The notes beneath the pieces are model-generated. The model saw only the letters and a list, made by a program, of their open reading frames with translations. It was not told where the DNA came from and did no database searches. 37,105 nucleotides of DNA. Source: Actinomycetota bacterium. GTDB lineage: Bacteria > Actinomycetota > Thermoleophilia > Solirubrobacterales > Solirubrobacteraceae. Of the stretch, positions 8,638 to 16,062 are shown piece after piece; within the stretch, counting starts at the first letter, position 1; each line of letters opens with the position of its first letter. The translations under genes were made by a program, and so were the position numbers. The stretch is from the NCBI GenBank assembly GCA_009699505.1, contig WLOB01000003.1, positions 1 through 37,105 of the forward strand. The letters run 5' to 3'.

Positions 8638-9855
8638 ATGCCGACCCTGACGAAGAACGATGCGGCGTCGACGGGCCGGTTCCCGTCGGCCGCGGCCGCC
8701 CGGGCACTCCCGCGCGACCTGCGCGGCATCCGCCTCCACGACGTCCCCGTCCCCGACATCGACGGCAGCACGGTCGGGGTCCTCGAGGACCCCCGCCGCG
8801 GCCACCTCGTTGCCTGCGTGCGCGTCGAGGGCGGCTCGTTCGCGATGGCCCCCGCGAGGGAGCAGGAGCAACGCCTCAACCGCTGGGGGTCGCTGGTGGC
8901 GCAGGTCGCGCAGTCCTCGTCGATCATCCGCCGCGTCGGGTTCGTCTCCCGCTCCATTCCGAGCGACTCGAACCGGCAGCTGGACTACTTCGAGAGCGCG
9001 GGGGACCTGGACGCCGGCGCCGACGTGCGCTCGTCCTACCTCGAGCTGCTGCAGCGGTACGAGCGAACCGCCGACCAGCGCGAGGTCCTCGTCTGGATCG
9101 CGTGCGACCGCCCGGGCGGCAAGGCGCTCGACGACCGTCTCGCGCAGCTCGCCGGGGAGGTCTCTCGGCTCTGCGGTCTCCTGGGGCGGGCGCGGATCCA
9201 CGTCACGCAGGTGCTGGACCGCATCGACCTCGCGCTCGCAATTCGAGCTGCGTACGACCCGTGGGGCCGCGCCGATCGCCTTGCGTACGCCCGCGGGATC
9301 CGGGAGGACGCCCCGGAGCGCATCGGGGACCTCCTCGAGATCGCGCCGGCCGACGTCGACCCGCGCTGGCACGAGCTGCGTGCCGACCGCGGCCTTCACC
9401 GCACCGCGTGGGTGAAGCAGTGGCCCCGCACGGAGGTCGGCGCCCTCTTCCTCATGCCCTTGGTGGTGAACCCCAACGTGGTGCGCACGGTGGCATGGGT
9501 CGCGCAGCTCGAAGACCCCTCCGCGTCCCTGAACGACATCAACGCCCAGGCGATCGACGCGCGGTCGGACCAGATGGCGCTGGGACGGATGCAGCAGCGC
9601 CCGACGATCACCCGGCAGCAGAAGTGGGCCGGCGTCTTCGCAAGGGAGCGCGAGCTCGGCGCTGGGCACGCCCGGATCCTGCACAACGCCTACGTCACCA
9701 CCTCGGTGTTCGGCGACGACGTCCGGGCGCTGGATCAGGCGTGGGAGCGCACCCGGCAGAACGCCGCGGCCTCACAGCTGCAGCTGCAGGTCCTCGCCCG
9801 CCGCCAAGCGCAGGCGATCACCCTGACGATGCCGCTCGGGCGGGGGATCCGATGA
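8638..9855 (+). CDS. SCO6880-like conjugation protein
   Basis: The protein is 405 aa, soluble, with no TM segment or Walker motif. It has an alternating alpha/beta pattern and motifs around NRWGSLVAQVAQSS, RRVGFVSRSIP, QREVLVWIACD and TVAWVAQLEDPSAS. It matches in size and context the SCO6880 family of actinobacterial conjugative elements, which corresponds to the N-terminal part of VirB4 separated from the ATPase domain. Here the ATPase is encoded by the next gene (ATGA overlap at 9852), so the two probably work as a split VirB4. The family call is from recollection of synteny and motifs, not a search. Confidence 0.65.
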   Translation: MPTLTKNDAASTGRFPSAAAARALPRDLRGIRLHDVPVPDIDGSTVGVLEDPRRGHLVACVRVEGGSFAMAPAREQEQRLNRWGSLVAQVAQSSSIIRRVGFVSRSIPSDSNRQLDYFESAGDLDAGADVRSSYLELLQRYERTADQREVLVWIACDRPGGKALDDRLAQLAGEVSRLCGLLGRARIHVTQVLDRIDLALAIRAAYDPWGRADRLAYARGIREDAPERIGDLLEIAPADVDPRWHELRADRGLHRTAWVKQWPRTEVGALFLMPLVVNPNVVRTVAWVAQLEDPSASLNDINAQAIDARSDQMALGRMQQRPTITRQQKWAGVFARERELGAGHARILHNAYVTTSVFGDDVRALDQAWERTRQNAAASQLQLQVLARRQAQAITLTMPLGRGIR

Positions 9856-11657
9856 GCACCCCGACCGACCAGCGGCCCGTCGACGTCGCCGAGGCGGCGC
9901 CGGTGGAGTGGTGGGAGCACGAGCACACCCCCGGCGTCGGCGGCCCCGCCGCCCGCGCCGCCGCGCAGAAGGCACGGCGCGCCCGCGAACAGGCCGCCAA
10001 GAAGGCCGACGCGGAGCGCCAGGAGCGGGAGCTCTCCGGACTGTCGCGCGCGGAGCGGCGGCAGCTGCGCCGCGACGTGAAGGCCTCGGAGCGGTTCTAT
10101 CGCGGCCGCATCCGCGCGTACCGACGCGACAGGGCCGCAGCGGCGGCCCGGGCGGAGGCCGCGCACGAATCGCGGCTGCTCGATCAGGTCGTCGACGCGC
10201 TCGGCGACTGGGTTCCGATGTGGGCCGAGCAGCCCCCGCACGAGGCGACCACGGCGAACACCGCGGCGATCTACCCGTTCTACAACGAGGAAGGGCTCGG
10301 GCATCGCGGACCGCTGATCGGCTTGAACGTCACCGGCGGCGGGTCGTTCTCGTTCGACCCCTGGAACCTCTACTCGCGGACGTCCTACACCGAGGAGGCC
10401 TCCGGCCGGCGGCTGATCACCAACGGGAACATGCTCGTGCTCGGCGCGCCGGGCAACGGCAAGTCGGCGCTGGTGAAGACGATGGCCTACCGCCAGGCCG
10501 CGTTCGGGCGGCGTTGCGAGTTCATCGATCCCAAGGGCGAGTACGGCGACGTCGTCCGCGCACTCGAGGGGGTCGTCCTCGCGCTCCGGCCCGGGGGCGA
10601 TCAGGCGCTCAACCCGCTGACCGACGTCGGGGATCCGAGGACCCGCCGCAACCTGTTGGGGTCGCTCACGCGGGCGTTGCTCGGCCGCGCGTTGACGCCG
10701 GTGGAGCAGGCCGGCCTCCTCGCGGCGCTCGCGCAGGCCGACTGGGACGTGCAGGACCGCGAGGTCTGTCTGCCCGACGTCGAGGACGCCCTCCGCGACC
10801 CCGACGAGACCATCGCCGCTGCGGTCAACGGGAGCGCGGAGTTCGCGAAGGAGGCGCTGCGGGACGTGATGCTGACCCTTGGCCTGCTGCGCACCGGCCC
10901 GTTGGCGGGCATGTTCGACCGCGCGACGACGATCCCGGAGGACACCTGGGACCGCAGAGCGATCGCCATCGACCTCTCCGCGGTCGCGCAACTGGCCGGC
11001 GCCGACGATGCCGGCCAGAACGTGCCCCTCGCCGTCACGATGATGTGCTGCTCCGCCTTCCTCACCGCGAAGGCCATCCAGCGCGCGTCGCGGGCTCAAG
11101 AGACGGGGGAGCGGGTCCCGAAGACGCTCCGGGTCAACGACGAGGGCTGGCGCGTCCTCGCGGTGCCGGGCCAGGCGGCGCAGTACCAGTCGGACTTCAA
11201 GCTGCAGCGTGCCTCCGGCGTGGTGAACGTCGTGGTGATGCACCGCTTCTCGGATCTCCGGGCGGCGGGCGACGAAGGGTCGCGGGCCACGAAGCTCGCC
11301 GAGGGGCTTCTCAGCGATGCGGACACGGTCGTGGTCTACAAGCAGGCGGGGGCCGAGATGGCCGACGTCGAGGAGAAGCTCCACCTCACCGAGAGCGAAA
11401 GCACGGTGATCGAGCACCTCGAGCCCGGTCAGGCCCTCTGGATCGTCGGGAAGTGGCGCGGCCTGATCCACCACCTGCGGTCGCAGACCGAGACCGCGCT
11501 GTCGGACACCGACGAGGCTATGAGCTCGGGCCTCCCCGGCGCCGGCGCCGCGACGGCGGGGCCGGCGATCGACGCGCTGGCCACCGCCGGCACCCCCGAC
11601 GTCGAGCGCCTGGTCGACGAGCTCGGCGACGTCGACGCGGCGGACGCGGCCGCGTGA
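9852..11657 (+). CDS. VirB4-type conjugation ATPase
   Basis: The protein is 601 aa. After a disordered, highly charged coiled N-terminus (about 35-105), the ATPase domain opens with a Walker A loop, GAPGNGKSA, at about 198-206. FIDPKGEYGDVV follows closely, the signature of VirB4/TraG-like FtsK-HerA ATPases. Downstream are a Walker B-region helix (LRVNDEGWRVL) and a sensor segment (VVNVVVMHRFSDL). The HerA-like C-terminal lobe ends near residue 560, then a short Ala-rich tail. It would power pilus/channel assembly and substrate transfer at the inner membrane. The classical VirB4 N-terminal domain is missing and is supplied by the preceding gene. Starts and stops overlap on both sides (ATGA at 9852, GTGA at 11654). 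Confidence 0.88.
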   Translation: MSTPTDQRPVDVAEAAPVEWWEHEHTPGVGGPAARAAAQKARRAREQAAKKADAERQERELSGLSRAERRQLRRDVKASERFYRGRIRAYRRDRAAAAARAEAAHESRLLDQVVDALGDWVPMWAEQPPHEATTANTAAIYPFYNEEGLGHRGPLIGLNVTGGGSFSFDPWNLYSRTSYTEEASGRRLITNGNMLVLGAPGNGKSALVKTMAYRQAAFGRRCEFIDPKGEYGDVVRALEGVVLALRPGGDQALNPLTDVGDPRTRRNLLGSLTRALLGRALTPVEQAGLLAALAQADWDVQDREVCLPDVEDALRDPDETIAAAVNGSAEFAKEALRDVMLTLGLLRTGPLAGMFDRATTIPEDTWDRRAIAIDLSAVAQLAGADDAGQNVPLAVTMMCCSAFLTAKAIQRASRAQETGERVPKTLRVNDEGWRVLAVPGQAAQYQSDFKLQRASGVVNVVVMHRFSDLRAAGDEGSRATKLAEGLLSDADTVVVYKQAGAEMADVEEKLHLTESESTVIEHLEPGQALWIVGKWRGLIHHLRSQTETALSDTDEAMSSGLPGAGAATAGPAIDALATAGTPDVERLVDELGDVDAADAAA

Positions 11658-12904
11658 GCACCGCGGCGATCCCGCTCGGCGGCGGCCGCCGGCGCATGAT
11701 GCGTCGCGTCGGCTGGGGCCTCGGCGGCGCGCCGCTGCTCCTGCTGCTCCTGGTGGTCCTGCTGACCGCGACCACCACGAGCGTCTGCAATCCGTCGAGC
11801 TCGGCGGGCAGCTCGCCCGTCTCGGCGCCGTCGAAGGCGGCGCTGGCCGACATCCCCGGCAACTACCTGCGGCTCTACGTCGCGGCGGGCGAGAAGTACG
11901 GGATCGACTGGTCCGTGCTGGCCGGGATCGGGTGGAAGGAGACCGACCACGGCCGACTGGACGCCCCTGGCGTGACCTCGGGCGCCAACCGATTCGGGTG
12001 CTGCGGCGGCCCGATGCAGTTCTACTTCAAGCCCTACGGCGGCCGGCTGAGGGCCAACGAGAAGAACTCGTCGACCTGGGGCGCGATGTCCGTCGACGGG
12101 AACGGCGACGGGGTCAAGGACGTCTGGGACCCGCAGGACGCCATCCCGGCCGCCGCCCGGTACCTCAAGGCCTCCGGCGCACCCGCGGACTGGCAGCGGG
12201 CGATCTTCGCCTACAACCGCGCCCAGTGGTACGTCGACTCGGTCCTCGGCCGGGCGAGGGAGTACCGCTCCGCAGCGTCCGCCGCGGGCGGGATCACGTC
12301 GGTTCCGATCGCCGCCGACGCCACCACCGGCGCGACGTCGGCCGGGTTCGCGTGCCCGGCGTCCGCCTCGACCGGCGACGGGTCCGCCGGGGACGTCACC
12401 GCGGCGGTCGGGCCGTGGATGAACAAGACCTGGGGCGAGGCGATCGCCGCCGGGATGAAGCCCCTGGGGCACGCCGCCGGCACCCCGTGGTGCCAGATCT
12501 TCGTGCAGAACGTCCTCGAGCAGCTCGGGATCGACCGGCCGACCTCCAACAGCGCCCACTCCTCCGACCCCTACACCTGGGCGACGACGAAGGAGTGGGG
12601 GACCGTCCTGCACGGCCCCGGCAAGCCCGCCTCCGCCGCGCTGCAGCTGCAGCCGGGGGACATCGTCATGTACGGGTCGCCGGGTCTTGCGTCGGCGCAC
12701 ATGAACATGGTCGAGAAGGTCGACGCGCGCGGCGTCGTGGTGGTCGGCGGGAACCAAAGCTGCCCGGGCAAGGGCAACTGCGTCAGCCGCCGCGGCCCCG
12801 TCCGCCTGACCGGCACCGGCGGGCCGCTGCGGTGGAGCTCCGCCGACACCCGACCCATCTGGGCGATCGTCCGGCCGCCCGCCCCGAAGGGCGTGCGCGC
12901 ATGA
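11654..12904 (+). CDS. Bifunctional peptidoglycan hydrolase (transglycosylase plus CHAP/NlpC-like), VirB1 role
   Basis: The protein is 416 aa. One TM anchor lies at about 20-43. A lytic-transglycosylase domain (about 65-205) has the catalytic Glu at about 96 in GIGWKETDHG and a later FAYNRAQWYV motif. A C-terminal CHAP/NlpC-P60-like peptidase follows (about 260-405) with Cys280 (GTPWCQIFVQ), His349 (SAHMNMVEK) and Asn367 (VVVGGNQS). Such proteins locally open the wall for the conjugation channel, as the two-domain VirB1-like hydrolases of Gram-positive ICEs do. The GTG at 11654 overlaps the VirB4 stop (GTGA); the ATG at 11696 is an alternative that keeps the TM helix. Confidence 0.88.
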   Translation: MSTAAIPLGGGRRRMMRRVGWGLGGAPLLLLLLVVLLTATTTSVCNPSSSAGSSPVSAPSKAALADIPGNYLRLYVAAGEKYGIDWSVLAGIGWKETDHGRLDAPGVTSGANRFGCCGGPMQFYFKPYGGRLRANEKNSSTWGAMSVDGNGDGVKDVWDPQDAIPAAARYLKASGAPADWQRAIFAYNRAQWYVDSVLGRAREYRSAASAAGGITSVPIAADATTGATSAGFACPASASTGDGSAGDVTAAVGPWMNKTWGEAIAAGMKPLGHAAGTPWCQIFVQNVLEQLGIDRPTSNSAHSSDPYTWATTKEWGTVLHGPGKPASAALQLQPGDIVMYGSPGLASAHMNMVEKVDARGVVVVGGNQSCPGKGNCVSRRGPVRLTGTGGPLRWSSADTRPIWAIVRPPAPKGVRA

Positions 12905-13389
12905 AACGCACCCTCGCGATCGTCGCCGCCGTGGTGATCGCCGCGGCCCTGGCGATCGTCGCCACCCGCCCGGGCTCGCCGACGTCGACAAGCTCGGCGA
13001 CGACGACGGTGGCGACCGCCACGACCCCGGCGGGGGCGTCGGCGCCGCGGATCTCGCAGGCCGCGATCGACGCGCAACACGACGAAGTGACCGCGCCCGA
13101 GCGCGGCCGCATCGCTCGCACCCGGCTCCTCGACGCCACCCTCGTCACCGCTGCGCAGGCGCACGGCGTCTCGATCACCGCCGGCACGGCCCGCGCCAGC
13201 GACCGCGCCTGGCAGGACATGGTCATCACCGCGGCGCCGGATCTAACGGTCCGCGAGATCGCGTCGGCCGTCTCCCGCATCTGCAGCGCCCTGAACGACC
13301 CGTGCGAGCGCCGCGACTACCGCTTCCTGATCCAGACCCCGACCGGGCAGGCCGTCGTGCCCGCCCGGCTGATCCACCCAAAGGACTGA
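12901..13389 (+). CDS. Small N-terminally anchored extracytoplasmic protein of unknown function
   Basis: The protein is 162 aa. It starts with a basic, hydrophobic N-terminal anchor or uncleaved signal (KRTLAIVAAVVIAAALAIVA). A Ser/Thr/Ala-rich linker and a helical C-terminal domain with two Cys residues (RICSALNDPCERRD) follow; the cysteines could form a disulfide outside the membrane. No family recognised. The ATG at 12901 overlaps the hydrolase stop. Its place between the hydrolase and VirD4 suggests an accessory channel protein. Confidence 0.65.
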   Translation: MKRTLAIVAAVVIAAALAIVATRPGSPTSTSSATTTVATATTPAGASAPRISQAAIDAQHDEVTAPERGRIARTRLLDATLVTAAQAHGVSITAGTARASDRAWQDMVITAAPDLTVREIASAVSRICSALNDPCERRDYRFLIQTPTGQAVVPARLIHPKD

Positions 13390-13396
13390 ACCCCCA

Positions 13397-13444
13397 ATGC
13401 CCGTCCCCGCTGTCCACATCCCGACGCGAAAGGGCCTCCGATGA
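13397..13444 (+). CDS. Possible 15-residue leader peptide coupled to virD4
   Basis: ATG at 13397 opens a 15-codon frame (MPVPAVHIPTRKGLR) whose TGA overlaps the coupling-protein ATG at 13441 in the same ATGA arrangement used through the operon. It fills the only gap between 12901 and 15528 where genes would otherwise be uncoupled. It may be a coupling device rather than a functional peptide. It could also be chance, since it has no clear Shine-Dalgarno sequence. Confidence 0.3.
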   Translation: MPVPAVHIPTRKGLR

Positions 13445-15528
13445 GCGTCCGCCCGTCCGACATCTCCCGCCCGCGCGACGACTCCGCGCTGGGCATCTTC
13501 CGCCGCGCGATTACCTGGACGGCGCTCATCGCGGCGATCGTCTTCGTGCTCCTGACCGGCGTGCAGCTGGCCTCCCTGATCGACGGTGCACCGCGCCCGG
13601 CGTTCACTATCCGTGGATCGCTCGGCGAGCTGGTCGACCTCGCCAACCCCGACCAACCCCTCTCGCGGAAGGTCGCTTTGGGCGGCGGTCTGCTCGTCAT
13701 GGGCCTCGCGATGGCCGCGCTCCTGACGTCGATCACCAGCCAGGTCCTCAAGACCTCCGGCCTCGCCGAGCAGGACCGCCGTATGAAGGCGCAGCTCGAC
13801 GGCGCACAGTGGGCCACGCACGAGGACCTCGCGCCGCTCCTCGTGCAGCCCGGGCAGCAGCACAACCGCGTGGTGCTCGGCTACCCGCGTGGCACGACGC
13901 GACGGCCGACGGGCGAGCTGGCGGCCGTCGAGGCGGGGCATTCCGCGCTCGTCGTCGCTCCGACCGGCCAGGGCAAGACGGAGTCGGTGATGGCCCCGGC
14001 GATCCTCGACTGGGACGGCCCCGTCGTCGCGATCAGCATCAAGCGGGACCTGTACGACCTGACCGCGGGGCACCGCGTCACGCAGGGCGAGGTGCGGGTT
14101 CTCGATCCCGCGGGGGTCACAAGCCCCACAGAGGTGCACCACGCGTTTTGGAATCCGCTTCCAGCGTCGCGCGAGTGGCGTGCAGCGCGGCTGCTAGCCG
14201 ATCAGATGGCCGGGGTCGGCCAGCGCGGGACGCAGCAGAGCGACGCCGGCCAGTACTTCGCCGAGGCCTCCGGGCAGCTGCTCGCCGGCCTGTTCTTCGC
14301 TGCTGCGCACTCCGACGAGCCGTCGATGCAGACGGTCTCCGGATGGCTTGAGGACCCCGCCAAGACGATCACGGATCTCGAGATCCTGCTCACGAAGGTG
14401 ATGGAGGACCCCGAGACCGATCCGGAGGTCCGCGACAACTGCGTCTACGCGATGACGATGGTCCGCGTCGGCCTCGGCGGCAACGACCCCAAGAGCATCG
14501 AGCAGATCCGCCGAAGCGCGCTGGGCGTGATCCGCGCATGGGCCGACCACAGGCTCGGCCGTGTCGAGACGGACGACCCCGGCGTCCTCGGCCCTGACTG
14601 GCTGTGGGCCACACCCGGCGACGGCGAGCACCGGGGCCAGAACCGCACCCTCTACATCATGGGTCCCGACGCCGAGCAAGGCACCTACGAGGCCATGTTC
14701 GTCGGCGCCGTCGCGTCGATCTACAACGCCTACGCCCGCGCCATGATGGCCGGCGGCAAGAACGCCCCGAAGAAGCGCCTGCTGCTCGTCCTCGACGAGG
14801 TCGACAAGACCGCCCCGATCCCGAAGCTCGACACCTGGGTCACCGCCGCCCGCGGCCTCGGGATCAACCTCGTCATCGCGTGCCAGAACCTCGCGCAGCT
14901 CGACACCGTGTGGGGCCGCGAGAAGGCCGAGACGATCGTCTCCGGCCCCCGTGTGCGCATGTTCGGCCCCGGGCTCGCCGACCCGCAGACGCTGCGCTAC
15001 GTCGAGCAGATCTCCGGTCAAACCGGCGTCGTGTCGGAGAACGAGTCGCGCAACCCGTTCCTGCTGCAGGTCGCGACGTCGAGGCAGACGAACACGACGT
15101 GGCGGCCGCTGATTCCGCAGAACGAGGCCGCCGGCCTCGACCCGTTCACCGCGCTGACGTTCTACGGGGCGCTGCCGCCGTTTCAGGTGACGTGGCGCTC
15201 CGGTCACAACGACCCGGAGTTGAAGGCGCAGCAGCAGCTCACGCCCCCCGCCCCGCAAGAACTCGGCGACGGGGTGGATCTTGACCGTGGCGACCTGGGC
15301 GACGATGCCGGCGGCTGGTCCCGCCCGGCTCCCCCGCCTGCTGGCGATCGGTTCCCGAACAACGTCCCGCCGGAGGCCTACGACGACAGCGACGACGACG
15401 CCATGCCCGCCGACTACGACGCCGGCCACGAGAGCGCCGACGCGATGCTCGACCACGACTCCGACGACACCTACGACGACGAGTCCGACAACGACGACGA
15501 CCTCGGCGTCGGCGCCCTCGCCGCCTGA
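13441..15528 (+). CDS. VirD4/TraG-type coupling protein
   Basis: The protein is 695 aa. Two N-terminal TM helices (about 23-45 and 78-97) are followed by a cytoplasmic ATPase: Walker A PTGQGKTE at about 174-181, the strand-helix motif VAISIKRDL, and Walker B LLLVLDEVDK at about 447-456, then ACQNLAQLDTVWG. This is the standard VirD4/TraG coupling-protein layout, which receives the relaxosome and pumps DNA into the channel. The last 60 residues are strongly acidic (many DDD and DDDS runs), an unusual tail that could bind basic partners such as the relaxase. An AAAGGG motif precedes the ATG. SSB follows 20 bp downstream. Confidence 0.9.
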   Translation: MSVRPSDISRPRDDSALGIFRRAITWTALIAAIVFVLLTGVQLASLIDGAPRPAFTIRGSLGELVDLANPDQPLSRKVALGGGLLVMGLAMAALLTSITSQVLKTSGLAEQDRRMKAQLDGAQWATHEDLAPLLVQPGQQHNRVVLGYPRGTTRRPTGELAAVEAGHSALVVAPTGQGKTESVMAPAILDWDGPVVAISIKRDLYDLTAGHRVTQGEVRVLDPAGVTSPTEVHHAFWNPLPASREWRAARLLADQMAGVGQRGTQQSDAGQYFAEASGQLLAGLFFAAAHSDEPSMQTVSGWLEDPAKTITDLEILLTKVMEDPETDPEVRDNCVYAMTMVRVGLGGNDPKSIEQIRRSALGVIRAWADHRLGRVETDDPGVLGPDWLWATPGDGEHRGQNRTLYIMGPDAEQGTYEAMFVGAVASIYNAYARAMMAGGKNAPKKRLLLVLDEVDKTAPIPKLDTWVTAARGLGINLVIACQNLAQLDTVWGREKAETIVSGPRVRMFGPGLADPQTLRYVEQISGQTGVVSENESRNPFLLQVATSRQTNTTWRPLIPQNEAAGLDPFTALTFYGALPPFQVTWRSGHNDPELKAQQQLTPPAPQELGDGVDLDRGDLGDDAGGWSRPAPPPAGDRFPNNVPPEAYDDSDDDAMPADYDAGHESADAMLDHDSDDTYDDESDNDDDLGVGALAA

Positions 15529-15548
15529 GAACCAGAACGGGAGACCTC

Positions 15549-15947
15549 ATGCTGTCCACCACCACGATCGTCGGGCGCCTCGCGCAGGCCCCGACCATGC
15601 GGCAGACGCCCTCGGGCAAGGACGTCGCCACCCTGCGCGTCGCCGTCTCTGACCACCTCCTCGCCGACACCCGCTACGTCGATATCGACCAGTGGGACCA
15701 GGCCGCGCACCACGCCTGCGAGCACCTCACCATCGGCCAGGAAATCGCCGCCGAAGGCATCCTCGACGCCCACCCCTACACCACCAGCGACGGCGAGCTC
15801 CGCGTCGGCTGGAACCTCTTGAGGCCCCGCGTCGAATGGGGCCCCAAACCGCTGCGGGACGTCTCGACGGCACGGATGATGGACGAGGCACGCAGGCGCC
15901 GCGAAGCTCTGCAGAACGTCGGCGCGCTACCTGACGACGCCGCCTGA
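15549..15947 (+). CDS. ssb: Single-stranded DNA-binding protein (SSB), element-encoded
   Basis: The protein is 132 aa. The N-terminal 100 residues follow the OB-fold pattern of bacterial SSB (STTTIVGRLAQAP, ATLRVAVSD, VDIDQWDQAAHHACEHL, IAAEGILDAHPY). The short tail ends DDAA rather than the usual DDxPF interaction tip. An SSB carried at the end of a transfer operon would coat incoming single strands. GGGAG lies upstream of the ATG. It is the last gene before the 12-bp hairpin. Confidence 0.8.
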   Translation: MLSTTTIVGRLAQAPTMRQTPSGKDVATLRVAVSDHLLADTRYVDIDQWDQAAHHACEHLTIGQEIAAEGILDAHPYTTSDGELRVGWNLLRPRVEWGPKPLRDVSTARMMDEARRRREALQNVGALPDDAA

Positions 15948-15974
15948 CCGCGGACCGGCCGAGAATCGAACACT

Positions 15975-16002
15975 GTCGGGGGCCGCGCAAGCGGCCCCCG
16001 AC
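15975..16002. terminator. Strong hairpin terminator between convergent ssb and relaxase genes
   Basis: GTCGGGGGCCGC (15975-15986) and GCGGCCCCCGAC (15991-16002) make a perfect 12-bp stem with a GCAA (GNRA) loop. It lies 28 bp after ssb and 61 bp after the end of the convergent relaxase gene, so it can serve both directions. There is no good T-run, which is common for high-GC terminators. Confidence 0.8.
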
Positions 16003-16062
16003 TCGTTCTCCGCCAAGCGACACCAGCTCGGGCGGACCTTCCGTAAGGGACGGTCGCGACCG

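Noticed and set aside
9735-12991. Large antisense frames opposite VirB4 and the hydrolase
   Set aside because: Shadows of genes with clear Walker and catalytic motifs on the plus strand.
13302-14351. Plus-strand frame overlapping the start of virD4
   Set aside because: Out of frame with the coupling protein and composed of Arg/Pro/Ala runs; the TM and Walker A segments are in the other frame.
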